From JADCGM01 sp943370355 (GTDB lineage Bacteria > Pseudomonadota > Alphaproteobacteria > Sphingomonadales > Sphingomonadaceae), in assembly GCA_943370355.1 (NCBI GenBank), contig CALRQP020000002.1:140331-204330 (forward strand): a stretch of 64,000 nt of DNA. Reading direction: 5' to 3'. Positions within the stretch are counted from its first letter, which is position 1. Every line of letters begins with the position of its first letter. Under the pieces are notes generated by a model. That model made no database searches and had not been told where the DNA came from. It worked only from the letters and a program-made list of their open reading frames with translations. Positions 44,609 to 53,759 of the stretch are shown piece after piece. A program made the position numbers and the translations under genes.

Positions 44609-45942
44609 GCGACCTCTTTGGCGCCAGCTGGGCTTCGCATGGCATGTACCCCAATCCCCACAATGCCGGCGCCCGCAAAGATCACACCTGTGCCGACGAA
44701 GGCAATTGAGAAGCGAATTGCCTGCGGATCACGGAGTATATCGTCTGTGAAGGCGGCGATCATCCAGGGGCCAAGACCGGCTCCGAGCAGATTGCCGAAT
44801 AGCAGGTAGATCGCCATCAGCTGGGCACGCATTCGGTTGGGTGCCAAAACTGGTATCGCAGCTGGGCCTGCCCCGAATGGCATCGCCCCAAAAAACAGCA
44901 CTGGCCCGAGCAGCAGCAGCGACAGAATTGGCGATCCCGCGAGCGGAAAGGCCAAAATAAACGGTGCTGCGACCAGTGCCGCTGACATCGACACCAGCAG
45001 ATTGGCGTCGATGCGACCGCGAGCGAGCAGTCGATCAGCGAGCCATCCCCCACAGATCACACCCGACGTACTGAGCACGCTCACCATTAGCCCGAAAACG
45101 GGCCCAATTTTACCAGGTGACCAGCCGTAGGTCCGGATGAAAAATGTTGGCGTCCACACATTGAGCCCGAACTGGGCGGCAGCAAGGATCGGCAAGCCGA
45201 AAAACACTGGCCCGAGCAACCGGATATGAAGCCGGACAAATGTGAGAACCTCGGTGAGGGTTGCGTTACCTGTCGCAGTGCCTGCGAGCGCCAGTCCCTC
45301 GGCGCGGGGAGGTTCTCGAACCAAGAGCATGGTAAAGGCAAAAGCGATGCCCGGCAGGCTTGCGGCGATGAATACCAATTGCCAATCGTTGGGTCGCCCG
45401 ATCAGGGGGAACTGAACGGCCGGATTGGCGGCCAGCCACCCGATGACGGCGCCGAGCACGATCAAGGCCAGTCCGGAGCCTGCAAAGCTGGAGCCGACGA
45501 AGAACCCCATTGCTCTCCCGACCTTCTGCGGCGGCAGATAGTCGCTGATCAGTGACGAGCCTGCCGGTGTCAGTGTTGCCTCGCCGATGCCGACGCAGAG
45601 GCGTGCAACAAACAGCGCTCCGAAGGAAAATGCGAACCCCCCGGCCATCGTCGATAGCGCGAACAGGAGAGCACCGGCGGCAATGATATTCCGGCGGTTC
45701 CCCGAGTCCGCAAGGCGACCCAACGGCACTGCCAATACGGCGTAGAAGAGCGCCACCGCAAGGCCTTGCAACAAGCTGATATCGGTATCCGAAATGGCAA
45801 GATCGGCTTTGATCGGCTCGACCAACAAGATGATAACTTGGCGGTCGAGCATGGCGACCACCCCGCCAGCGCACAGGACAACAACGACCCACCAGCCCGA
45901 GCGGCTCGACGGCAAGTTGGCAGGAACGGCCACGGTCTTCAT
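44605..45942 (-). CDS. MFS transporter
   Basis: A 445-residue inner-membrane carrier with twelve predicted spans. MFS signatures are LDRQVIILLVEPIKADLAISDTDISLLQGLAVALFY and the loop 2-3 motif PLGRLADSGNRRNIIAAG. The pattern resembles the spinster-like/aromatic-acid importers common in sphingomonads. The central loop (residues ~195-220) is short and basic. It is divergent from the IclR regulator at 46130. Between them lies copy 2 of the dyad that is also found before LysR. Direction and substrate are not evident, but pairing with a carboxylate-acting enzyme suggests organic-acid uptake. Confidence 0.88.
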   Translation of the reverse strand: MKTVAVPANLPSSRSGWWVVVVLCAGGVVAMLDRQVIILLVEPIKADLAISDTDISLLQGLAVALFYAVLAVPLGRLADSGNRRNIIAAGALLFALSTMAGGFAFSFGALFVARLCVGIGEATLTPAGSSLISDYLPPQKVGRAMGFFVGSSFAGSGLALIVLGAVIGWLAANPAVQFPLIGRPNDWQLVFIAASLPGIAFAFTMLLVREPPRAEGLALAGTATGNATLTEVLTFVRLHIRLLGPVFFGLPILAAAQFGLNVWTPTFFIRTYGWSPGKIGPVFGLMVSVLSTSGVICGGWLADRLLARGRIDANLLVSMSAALVAAPFILAFPLAGSPILSLLLLGPVLFFGAMPFGAGPAAIPVLAPNRMRAQLMAIYLLFGNLLGAGLGPWMIAAFTDDILRDPQAIRFSIAFVGTGVIFAGAGIVGIGVHAMRSPAGAKEVA

Positions 45943-45998
45943 GTCCCCGAACCTGCCGCATCAGCTTAAGCGGCACCAGTCAACGTTACGATAGATGC

Positions 45999-46017
45999 CA
46001 TAGACGCGACGTATGGC
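45999..46017. promoter_or_regulatory. Shared 19-bp dyad, copy 2 (CATA-N9-TATG)
   Basis: The inverted repeat GCCATA-N9-TATGGC spans 45997/45998-46017 and matches 40166-40184 at 16 of 19 bases. It is 57 bases upstream of the MFS ATG and 113 upstream of the IclR start, suitable for dual control. Confidence 0.45.
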
Positions 46018-46129
46018 GCTCATCGACACATCGATTTGTGTGGGTGGTCCCTCGACGGCATCGTCACTGGCTTACGAAATGATTTTCGATCTTCGGAATA
46101 TTTAAGGGAAGCAGAGAGGAGAGACAGTC

Positions 46130-46906
46130 TTGGCAAATGGATGTCCCATTCGTTCCGTCAACCGGTCGATCGCAGCCCTTAAAGCCATAAATCAGTTCGG
46201 TAGCCTTACCGTAATGGAAATATCCAGAGCGTCTGATGTCCCCTACCCGACCGCAACCCGCATCGTTCAGACACTGCTGGCGGAAGGTCTTATCGAGCAG
46301 GAGCCGGTCGGCAAGCGATACCGCCCAACAGCAATGGTGCGTACTCTCGCCGTTGGATTTCGCGACGACGACAGGCTGGTGCGTGCGGCCCGCCCGCATA
46401 TTGTTGCATTAACCAGAAGGACGGGCTGGCCGATCGCGATCTCGAGCCGCGTTGGGTCCGCCATGGTTCTGCTGGATAGCACCCATGCCCATACCTCGAT
46501 GACATTGGGGCAGTGCTACCCGGGGTATGAATTGCCCATGCTCGACAGCGCGGCAGGCAAGCTGTCACTCGCCTTTTCGACACCGGAGGAGCGCAATATC
46601 GTTTTGAGGGCGGTTCTGTCCTCCGACATTGATTCCCACAACGATTCCTACAACGCGGTAGACCTTAGCGTCAGCCTGCGGAATGCCCTCAACGACGGGT
46701 ATGTTGTTCATGGGAGCAGCTTGCTCGACACGGTTTGCATTGCCGTTCCAATTTGGGCCGGCGGACGCTTCGCAGCGGCTATGACAATGGTCTGCGGTGC
46801 CGACGAGGTGCCACGGGAAGCGGCAGCCGATGTCTATCTCGACGTTCTAAGGGCGACGACCGCAATGATTGACAACGAATTGATCGAACTTCGGGAAGCG
46901 GCCTAG
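46130..46906 (+). CDS. IclR family transcriptional regulator
   Basis: A 258-residue IclR protein. The winged helix is at about 8-70 (SIAALKAINQFGSLTVMEISRASDVPYPTATRIVQTLLAEGLIEQ). The effector domain follows with RRTGWPIAISSRVGSAMVLLDS, LPMLDSAAGKLSLAF and CIAVPIWAGGRFAAAMTM. The start is TTG, preceded at seven bases by a strong GAGAGGAG ribosome-binding site, and no ATG in frame fits the domain. It is divergent from the MFS/lyase-like pair and probably regulates it. Its layout (aromatic-acid MhpR/PcaR branch) suggests an aromatic or organic-acid effector, which is inference. Confidence 0.88.
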   Translation: MANGCPIRSVNRSIAALKAINQFGSLTVMEISRASDVPYPTATRIVQTLLAEGLIEQEPVGKRYRPTAMVRTLAVGFRDDDRLVRAARPHIVALTRRTGWPIAISSRVGSAMVLLDSTHAHTSMTLGQCYPGYELPMLDSAAGKLSLAFSTPEERNIVLRAVLSSDIDSHNDSYNAVDLSVSLRNALNDGYVVHGSSLLDTVCIAVPIWAGGRFAAAMTMVCGADEVPREAAADVYLDVLRATTAMIDNELIELREAA

Positions 46907-46955
46907 GTTCAGCGCCAGTAGCTAGCGTTTCGGCTGGTTCAATCTCGGCCTATTT

Positions 46956-47798
46956 TCAACCGAGCGCCCGCACCGGATCGCGCAGCACGTCAGGATCCTT
47001 TCGGGCAACCAGGTCTCGCAGTTCCAAAGGATAATCCTCGGAGGAGCGGACCTTAGCGCCATGGCCATTCTCGGCAGTATGACCTTTGATCGTGCCCATC
47101 TTCATCCAGGGGCGCCAACTTGAGAGCGCCGCGTACATGAAATCGGCAGGGACAGTCGGGGAGCGACTTTCCGTTACCTCCTTCGCCTTTGCCCTCCACG
47201 TCATCCATTCGCGATAGAACACCGTCGGGGGGGCGGCTCGGTCAGGATAGACGCGGCCATATTCGTCGGTCCGAAGGTAAAGATATCCGTTGTTGAGCGT
47301 CGGCATGCCGACGCTCCGCTGGAGATGGACCGACGATTTCGGCGCAAAGTCAGCCGAAGCGCCATTTTTTGCGGCGGGATCATGCTCTTCCCACTCGTCC
47401 AATGCAGCGGAATATCTGACCTTCGTGGGGCCAGTACGGTAGGATGGCACGCGGACCGACTCCGCTGTCCCAGGGAATTGAAACGTTTCGAGAGGGGCCC
47501 CCGTCTCGGGATGAAGATAATAGCAGACCTCCAGGGTCGTGGCTTCATAGACGTCGCCATGCCTTTCGAACCGCGAAAGCGTTCCAGCAAGCATCCGGCA
47601 AAATGGCACGATCTCCCCGTCTATGACGGTCACACGGACAGCGTCGAGCCAGCCCGCACACAGGCGGCCGTCTGTGCTGCCCCGCAGTCGTATTGCGGTC
47701 TCAAGGCGCTCGGAGGGCGTTGCTGGCATGGCAGCGCCAACGCGGTTTGCCAGCGTGAAGGCAGGGACGGCAGCGAGCAATAATCTGCGCGAGATCAT
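46956..47798 (-). CDS. DUF1838 family protein, Tat-exported (copy 3)
   Basis: A 280-residue protein with a short twin-arginine leader (MISRRLLLAAVPAFTLANRVGAAM). DUF1838 features are the GDVYEATTLEVCYYLHPETGAPLETFQFPGTAESVRVP region, GYLYLRTDEYGRVYP, VFYREWMTWRAK and the late SWRPWMKMGTIKGHTAENGHGAKV, where PWM-MG-KGH is the clearest family motif. It is the last gene of the minus-strand set serine-hydrolase-like, alpha/beta hydrolase, DUF1838. Its ATG overlaps the hydrolase stop by ATGA. Function is unknown, and its coupling to an exported hydrolase recurs at 34010-35334. Confidence 0.8.
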   Translation of the reverse strand: MISRRLLLAAVPAFTLANRVGAAMPATPSERLETAIRLRGSTDGRLCAGWLDAVRVTVIDGEIVPFCRMLAGTLSRFERHGDVYEATTLEVCYYLHPETGAPLETFQFPGTAESVRVPSYRTGPTKVRYSAALDEWEEHDPAAKNGASADFAPKSSVHLQRSVGMPTLNNGYLYLRTDEYGRVYPDRAAPPTVFYREWMTWRAKAKEVTESRSPTVPADFMYAALSSWRPWMKMGTIKGHTAENGHGAKVRSSEDYPLELRDLVARKDPDVLRDPVRALG

Positions 47799-48724
47799 TT
47801 TGGCTCTCCCCGGGAGACGCTATCGACAAAGCTCGACAGCTCCTGATTGAAACGCTCCGGGTCTTCCGCAAACGGCGAATGGCCAGTGTCGTCGAATCGA
47901 ATGGCCCGGCTCCGCGGCAATTGCGACATAAGCTTGGCGACTGCTGCTTCTTGCATCGCCGTGTCGAGCTTTCCGAATATGACCAAGATGGGGAGGTCCA
48001 GCTTCCCAACCAGGTCGCTGTTCGCGGCCTTGTGTTTGCGGAGCGCGCGATCGACAAACGGCGGCACCATTGCGCCCATTGCCAGCGCGTTGCTGCTCCA
48101 GTCGGGCGATGGTTTTCGACCGGTCAGATAAGGAGCCAGCAGCCGCTGCGCCTCGCGCTGATCGGCGAGCTCGGCACTGGCGCGCAACTGGCGCGATTTG
48201 ATCAGGTCGGGCGGAACCGGCCCGGTCGGCGGTGGCACATCAACCAGCCCGCCCAGCGAACTCACTAATATCAGGCCCGAAACGGCCTTTGCGCCCGCCG
48301 CACGCACATAGTCCGCTGCAACCAGCGTTCCATAAGACCAAGCGACGATGACGGGACGGTTCAGTCCGGTCGCCGCAATGACCCTTTGCACGTCTCCGGC
48401 CCAGGTTTCAGGATTGACGTAGGCATTCTCATCCCACGGCTTCCCGGACATCGCATGGCCGCGGAGGTCGAAGGCGACCAAATGATATTTTGTCGCCAGG
48501 TCGGAAGAAAATTGTGGTGAGAAGCTTTCGCGTCCCTGGCCCAAGCCGTGCAGGAACAGGATCGCGGGAGCGTCCTTCGGTCCGACGTCGCTAACTGCAA
48601 GAGGGACCCCATCGGTACCGGCGACGTAAAATGACCGTGCCGCTAGCATTGACGGAGTGCAGCCCAGCGTGACCGCGAGCAGCACCGCACAGCATTTTGG
48701 GAAAAGGCGCGATCTTCCGATCAT
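47795..48724 (-). CDS. Exported alpha/beta hydrolase
   Basis: A 309-residue hydrolase, started at the ATG at 48724 in an ATGA overlap with the preceding gene. Upstream in-frame codons would only extend into that gene. A signal peptide covers about residues 1-28 (CCAVLLAVTLGCTPSMLAA), perhaps lipoprotein-like because of the Cys in LGC. Then LFLHGLGQGRESF, nucleophile Ser in AWSYGTLVAADYV, the acid in FGKLDTAM and His in DTGHSPFAEDPERF. It is a close relative of the hydrolase half of the EF-hand fusion at 34010 (shared HLVAFDLRGH, NRPVIVAWSYG and SSLGG patterns), which supports duplication of the whole module. Confidence 0.86.
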   Translation of the reverse strand: MIGRSRLFPKCCAVLLAVTLGCTPSMLAARSFYVAGTDGVPLAVSDVGPKDAPAILFLHGLGQGRESFSPQFSSDLATKYHLVAFDLRGHAMSGKPWDENAYVNPETWAGDVQRVIAATGLNRPVIVAWSYGTLVAADYVRAAGAKAVSGLILVSSLGGLVDVPPPTGPVPPDLIKSRQLRASAELADQREAQRLLAPYLTGRKPSPDWSSNALAMGAMVPPFVDRALRKHKAANSDLVGKLDLPILVIFGKLDTAMQEAAVAKLMSQLPRSRAIRFDDTGHSPFAEDPERFNQELSSFVDSVSRGEPK

Positions 48725-49959
48725 TTGTGTGTCAAACTGCGCAGGACGGTGTTCACAAGGTAGGCGTGATCCCAATTAGGGCTGGCCGGCCCATGCCGGT
48801 AGATGACCAAATCCTGCGACGGGACCATGAATAACGTGCGAAACCCGCCACCCTCCATGATGCGCACATCCGGCGCGAGATAAGGCTCGGATTGGGGGAT
48901 CACGCCAGGCTGGTTTTCAAAATAGGTGCGTTTGGCGACAAACGGGGTTCCCAGCCAAAGGCCGAGCCCGAAGTTGGAATTACGCGCAGATGGGGATGCC
49001 ATGGTTCGAACCCAGCCCTTGGGTATCACCTGCTTGCCGTCCCACCTGCCCTCCCGCATCACCAAGAGGCCAAGACGCGCCCAATCCGCATGCGTTGCGC
49101 GCATGCAGCACATCACGCGCGCGGTGCCGCCGGGACGGTCGAGTTGGAAGGTCGCATCCGATGCACCGATGGGCTTCCAGACACGCTCGGACAGCAGCGT
49201 CTGGATCGTGGTACCCGTGGCCCGCTCGATCACAAGCGCGAGCAGCTGCATATTTTCCTGAGCGGACTCGAAGCGCGTCCCAGGCTCGATGGCATAGTCA
49301 TAGTTCAACGCCGCCCGAACGACATCGCCGCAATAGACCAGGCAGAGATCCTTGTTGCCGAGCACCTGCGTAATCGGGAGGGTAGGCGCCACTTCGAGTC
49401 CGGAGACATTTTGCGCAAGCTGGCGTACGGTGATCTTGCCGCGCGGGTCGCTTTTCCACTCAACGATGAACCGTCCAATCGGGTCATCGAGGCTGATTTT
49501 GCCGTCTGCGACGGCAAATCCCAGCAACAGAGGCGTGATGCTACGCGACAGCGCCCGGCCGTTTGCAAGGTCGGTTCCCTTGGAGCCATTCCAAAACTGC
49601 GCCAGTTGCACGACGCCTTTGTGAATCACGATCAGCGCGTTGCTGTTCTGCGCCTGCGCCCAACTTGCAATGTTCTCCAAGGCAGCTTTGGGAATCGTTG
49701 GACGATCTTTTTCCCCAAGCGACGCCAAGGGGCGGCTAACGCCCGCGACAATAGCGTCGGGCCAGTAAAAATAGGGCTCGGGCTCGTAGATATTCTTGGG
49801 GGCTGAGACGATGCGCCAGAACAGGACCGGGTCGTTGAACGCCGGATCGACGATTGCCTTGTCGGGGTCCGCGATACCCGCCGGCATCTCGCGTGCCGCG
49901 ACCCCCACAGCACCCAGAGCAATCAAGAGGCCAAAGAGGAGCTTGATCGGGTAGGTCAT
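48721..49959 (-). CDS. Beta-lactamase-fold serine hydrolase-like protein with replaced catalytic residues
   Basis: A 412-residue protein with a signal peptide (residues 1-22) and the class C beta-lactamase/6-aminohexanoate-hydrolase fold: SNALIVIHKGVVQLAQFWNG, RSITPLLLGFAVADGKISLDDPIGRF, the ITVRQLAQNVSGLE segment and LLALVIERATG. The active-site SxxK position reads A136-L-S-R139, and the second-motif Tyr-x-Asn region reads S232-A-Q234, so Ser, Lys and Tyr all appear replaced. It is probably a pseudo-enzyme that binds rather than cleaves, or uses another residue such as Ser138. It is coupled to the alpha/beta hydrolase and follows the TonB receptor by 177 bases. Confidence 0.75.
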   Translation of the reverse strand: MTYPIKLLFGLLIALGAVGVAAREMPAGIADPDKAIVDPAFNDPVLFWRIVSAPKNIYEPEPYFYWPDAIVAGVSRPLASLGEKDRPTIPKAALENIASWAQAQNSNALIVIHKGVVQLAQFWNGSKGTDLANGRALSRSITPLLLGFAVADGKISLDDPIGRFIVEWKSDPRGKITVRQLAQNVSGLEVAPTLPITQVLGNKDLCLVYCGDVVRAALNYDYAIEPGTRFESAQENMQLLALVIERATGTTIQTLLSERVWKPIGASDATFQLDRPGGTARVMCCMRATHADWARLGLLVMREGRWDGKQVIPKGWVRTMASPSARNSNFGLGLWLGTPFVAKRTYFENQPGVIPQSEPYLAPDVRIMEGGGFRTLFMVPSQDLVIYRHGPASPNWDHAYLVNTVLRSLTHK

Positions 49960-50136
49960 CGGTACAGCTCCCCATCAGCAAAGAGACGGCGGGCGATCAC
50001 CTGTGCGGCGTCGCCCGCCATGCTTCGAAGCGAGACATCGGCAATATTAACAATAGTTCGATCAGTCCCTAACGCACCGTCGATTCTTGTGACGGTCGCC
50101 GAAATCCCATTCCATGTCGTAGTGTTAGTCAAAGAA

Positions 50137-52443
50137 CTAGAAGTCATACTTCGCAGTAATACCAGCGGTTCGATTTGCTCCCTTGATCGGAACGTACGAC
50201 GAGTCGGTCGCTGCGAAGGTCACAAAGGAGGACGCTGCATATTGCAAGTTCAGCAGGTTCTTAGCCCAGACGGTCAATGACCAAGCATCCGATCGCACAC
50301 CGGCCCGCGCATCGACCAGCCAACGTGCCCGTAGCCACGCTGCGTTTGCGGTGTCAGCATATTGCTTGGACTTGTAGTTCGCATCGATGCCGGCGAACCC
50401 GCTCAAATTGCCGCCGAGTGCGACCGTATAGTCCGTACCGAACGATGCTTGGACTTTCGATTGCCGTTCGAGTTGATTGCCGCTCACGTCACCGTTCACG
50501 GCGCATGTGATGCCATCGCAAAGGCGGAAATCGCGCAGGCGCTGATCGAATACGCCATTTGCGTAATGGGCATCATTGAAGGAGATGCCGGCATTCACGT
50601 TCAGGCCCTTGGCGGCGACCCATGTGGACGACAGCTCAAAGCCCCTGACGCTCGACTTTCCGATGTTACAGATGACGCCGGGGCCGATCGCCCCCGGCGC
50701 TGCGCCGGACGCAGAGCAGGTAACCTGCCGGTTTGCCCAATCTACGTAGAAGGCCGCAGCATTGAGTCGAAGCTGCCCATCAAAGAGTTCGTTCTTCGAA
50801 CCAATTTCATAGGTCCAGTTCTTGTCGGTGTCATAGGTGAATTGCGCAGGAAGAATGGCGCTCGTGTTGAAGCCACCTGACTTCTGGCCCTTTGCAACGG
50901 TGGCGTAGATCAGGCTGCTAGAGCTGGCCTTATAGTCGACCGTGAAGCGCGGCGTAAATTGATGCCATGTGCCGTTCAACACCCTTGTCGTCGTTGTGCC
51001 TGTGGTCAGCATCTTGTCTTCGGACTGATATCTGGCCTCGGCAGCAAAACGGAGCCGGTCCGTCGCTTGCCAGTTTATGCTGCCGAACGCTGCCTTGGTG
51101 TCAACGATGGTCCGGCCTCGCGACAAGAAGACAAATGCGCTGCTTCTGATGTCAAAGGGAGCCGTGCCAAGCAACGGAAGTCCGCCGGCAATCGGGAACT
51201 CGTCAAAGTCGTTGACCTTGGAATACAACCCTCCAACGAGCAGTTTGAGGTTCGATATCGGCGTATATTCCGCGCGAACCTCATGCGACCAATAGGTAAC
51301 GTTGCCGACGGGAGAAATTTGGAACTGATTTCCGCGCGGCGATGCAGGCGCGAAGATATTTATCGATCCAAGAACTGGATCGCGGTCGCTGCCGCCGCCC
51401 GATATCGCGTCCGATTTGACGTGCCCGTAATCATAGGAAAAACTCAGCTGGTCATTCGGCTGCCAGGCCGCCTTTCCAACCAGGATCGTGCTTGTCGAAT
51501 CAAGCCCGTAGCCTCGCGGGTCTACGTTCGCGACCGATGGTTGTGCCCCCCCGGGCAACGGTGAGAACTTGTAGGGCAGCGCGCCGCAATACAGACCGCG
51601 ACCGTTCGAGAATGTTGCGCCGCAATTTGTATCAGCGAAGGTGCGGTTGAGGCGTACGACGGCCGGTGTCTCTGCAAAGACCTCGAACCGGTAATAGCCA
51701 AAGTCGAAACTTAGGGTTTCCGTTGGCTTGAAAATGACGCGACCCTGATACGACCGGTTGTTCCAGCCGTTTACGCGGCCCGGCGAGCCTGGCGAGATGT
51801 CGGCATTGGCGTTGGGGTTTCCGTTCTTTTGATCGCCATCAAATTTGCTGTAGCCGACCCCGAAACGGACAAAGAGCTTGTCCTTGATCAGCGGGCCGGA
51901 GATGTCGCCCAATATGTCAAAACGGCTATAAATCCCGGCCGTCAATTCGGCCGAGCCGGCCCATTCGTTTCCCGGCTTCTTGGTAACGTAGTTGATCGCG
52001 CCCATGAAGGCGTTTCGACCATAGAGCGCGCTCTGTGGCCCCTTGACCACCTCGACGCGTTCAAGGCCGATCACACCGAGGTTCACGGCATATTGGCGCG
52101 GAAGATAGATGCCATCAAAGAAGCTGGAAACATTTTGGTCGAGATCGGTGATGCGCTGCTGCGAGGCACCGCGGATCACCGGCGTGCCGCTGCCCCCGAG
52201 ATAGCCTTCAAAATTCAGTCCTGGCGTTAGCGCTGCTATATCCTTGGTATCCCGGACTTGGAGCTGCTCGAGTTGCTTTGCCGTAAGCGCCGACACCGAC
52301 AGCGGGACGTCTTGGAGGCGCTCTTCGCGCTTTCGCGCGGTCACGACAATCTCGTCCGCGCTGTTGGCATTCTCCGCCGCGGCGATGTCTGGAAACACCA
52401 ATAGACTTGCAGTTCCGAAGAGCGCGGCTTTCAGGATATTCAT
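50137..52443 (-). CDS. TonB-dependent outer-membrane receptor
   Basis: A 768-residue receptor. A signal peptide (to about residue 23, IAAAE) precedes a TonB box (DEIVVTARKREERLQDVPLSVSALT). The plug at about 45-160 has GTPVIRGASQQRITDLDQNVSSFFDGIYLP and VEVVKGPQSALYGRNAFMGAINYVTKKP. The barrel ends in ITAKYDF. It is clearly homologous in plan to the receptor at 31481 but differs through most of the barrel, implying a different or altered ligand. Downstream on the same strand lie the serine-hydrolase-like gene, alpha/beta hydrolase and DUF1838 copy 3; upstream are copies 4 and 5 and a LytTR regulator. Confidence 0.92.
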   Translation of the reverse strand: MNILKAALFGTASLLVFPDIAAAENANSADEIVVTARKREERLQDVPLSVSALTAKQLEQLQVRDTKDIAALTPGLNFEGYLGGSGTPVIRGASQQRITDLDQNVSSFFDGIYLPRQYAVNLGVIGLERVEVVKGPQSALYGRNAFMGAINYVTKKPGNEWAGSAELTAGIYSRFDILGDISGPLIKDKLFVRFGVGYSKFDGDQKNGNPNANADISPGSPGRVNGWNNRSYQGRVIFKPTETLSFDFGYYRFEVFAETPAVVRLNRTFADTNCGATFSNGRGLYCGALPYKFSPLPGGAQPSVANVDPRGYGLDSTSTILVGKAAWQPNDQLSFSYDYGHVKSDAISGGGSDRDPVLGSINIFAPASPRGNQFQISPVGNVTYWSHEVRAEYTPISNLKLLVGGLYSKVNDFDEFPIAGGLPLLGTAPFDIRSSAFVFLSRGRTIVDTKAAFGSINWQATDRLRFAAEARYQSEDKMLTTGTTTTRVLNGTWHQFTPRFTVDYKASSSSLIYATVAKGQKSGGFNTSAILPAQFTYDTDKNWTYEIGSKNELFDGQLRLNAAAFYVDWANRQVTCSASGAAPGAIGPGVICNIGKSSVRGFELSSTWVAAKGLNVNAGISFNDAHYANGVFDQRLRDFRLCDGITCAVNGDVSGNQLERQSKVQASFGTDYTVALGGNLSGFAGIDANYKSKQYADTANAAWLRARWLVDARAGVRSDAWSLTVWAKNLLNLQYAASSFVTFAATDSSYVPIKGANRTAGITAKYDF

Positions 52444-52480
52444 TTCAGTTCCCCCGTATGTTCAGACTTATAATATTGAG

Positions 52481-52564
52481 CTTTTAGTTCCCCCAAATTC
52501 ATGACCCGGATCTGCTGGTAAGGCTTTTAGTTATACTCCACGAGTTTCGTGATAAGTCTTTTAG
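52481..52564. promoter_or_regulatory. Repeats and dyad upstream of the second TonB receptor
   Basis: The heptamer CTTTTAG occurs three times (52481, 52524, 52558), and a dyad CACGA-N3-TCGTG lies at 52539-52551, all within 120 bases of the receptor ATG. This region is AT-richer than its surroundings. The combination looks like a promoter with regulator sites, though the protein is not identified. It lacks the CCGTTC half-sites seen before the other receptor. Confidence 0.35.
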
Positions 52565-52702
52565 CCAGATACGGATTTATATCTGTGGCATGGTGCGGTT
52601 GTCGGAACCGGTTGACTAATTCATTCTAGTGGACCCGAGATGCATGCACGTTATGAATTGACCGGCGATGGACCGATGCCTCTGAGCGCTTGCTTGCGCA
52701 GG

Positions 52703-53596
52703 TCATGCGAACGGCATCGGGCGGTCGAACTCCTGCCATCGCGGACTGAGCAGTTCAGGATATTCGCGCTCGGTGCGCTCAAGAAACTCGCGGGGCAGAT
52801 CCGAGGGCGAGCTGATTTTGCGTCCGTCAAAGAAGCCAAGCATGTGACCCTTGGCGGTTCCCATCTCCAGCCAGCCTGGAAATGGGAAGACGTAAGTTCC
52901 GCTGAAATGGGTAGGCAATGACGTGATCGACCGATTTTGGAAATCGGCGAGCGTTACCCACTGACACGAGTTTTCGATGTGAACGACCGGCCAGTCCGGC
53001 GGGGCTGTACGGATGCTGTCGAGCTTGATCAGATCGTCCTGCTTCCGGAACATGCGGTAAGGCTGCACATAGGTCTTGCCGTCGCTTCGCAGGTTACGAA
53101 AGCCCTGGGGCGAGGCGAGTGTGCCGGGATCGTTGAGGAGCACTGTCGGCTTTGCCTTGACGTGCTTGCCGATGATCGGATTGTCGACCGTATCGGCAAA
53201 TGCCCCGCTGTTCAGGTCGCGAACATAAGACAGATTATGGGCATGGATGCGGTATTCGAGGTCTCGCAGCTTACGGAAATAACTATACTCCATTCCCTCA
53301 TAGCGCATGATCGGGAACGGTGATCGGCCCTCGGCGATGACAAATGCGATCCAGTTATACCAGGTCAGCGTCGTCCCCTCGGCATCCACCAGGTCGCGCT
53401 CAATGCGCAGATGTTGGCGAAAGGCCTCATCGGGATCATCCAGAAACAGATATTCGGAGGTCACCTTCGACGGCCCCGGATTGCCGCCGTGCGATCCGCT
53501 TGCAGCGGACAGGGCGGGCGATACCAAACCGCCGGCCACAGTGGCGGCCCCTACGCTTGCGAATGCACGGCGACTAATGAGTGGCATGTTTGGCAT
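52703..53596 (-). CDS. DUF1838 family protein, Tat-exported (copy 4)
   Basis: A 297-residue protein with a twin-arginine leader (ISRRAFASVGAATVAGGLVSPALSAA). The domain shows TLTWYNWIAFVIAEGRSPFPIMRYEGMEYSYFRKLRDLEYRIHAHNLSYVRDLNSG and the late FPFPGWLEMGTAKGHMLGFFDGRKI motif, then LPREFLERTEREYPELL. Close similarity to copy 5 (same HGHNLSFARDL/HAHNLSYVRDL block and same ending) marks a tandem duplication. The gap to the receptor downstream is 259 bases, so the two may be separately transcribed. Confidence 0.82.
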   Translation of the reverse strand: MPNMPLISRRAFASVGAATVAGGLVSPALSAASGSHGGNPGPSKVTSEYLFLDDPDEAFRQHLRIERDLVDAEGTTLTWYNWIAFVIAEGRSPFPIMRYEGMEYSYFRKLRDLEYRIHAHNLSYVRDLNSGAFADTVDNPIIGKHVKAKPTVLLNDPGTLASPQGFRNLRSDGKTYVQPYRMFRKQDDLIKLDSIRTAPPDWPVVHIENSCQWVTLADFQNRSITSLPTHFSGTYVFPFPGWLEMGTAKGHMLGFFDGRKISSPSDLPREFLERTEREYPELLSPRWQEFDRPMPFA

Positions 53597-53759
53597 CGTA
53601 GAACCTCCAGCAGGTTAAGGGTGGCGGGCACCGCCTCTCCGGCGGTCGCGGTGCAGGCACCTGCCCAAACTCGCGCGGTTTGATGCCGAGAGATCGACTG
53701 ACGGGACGGTTGCGCAACGCATCCCAGAACACGCACGTCTTCGGATGATATTAATGAGA

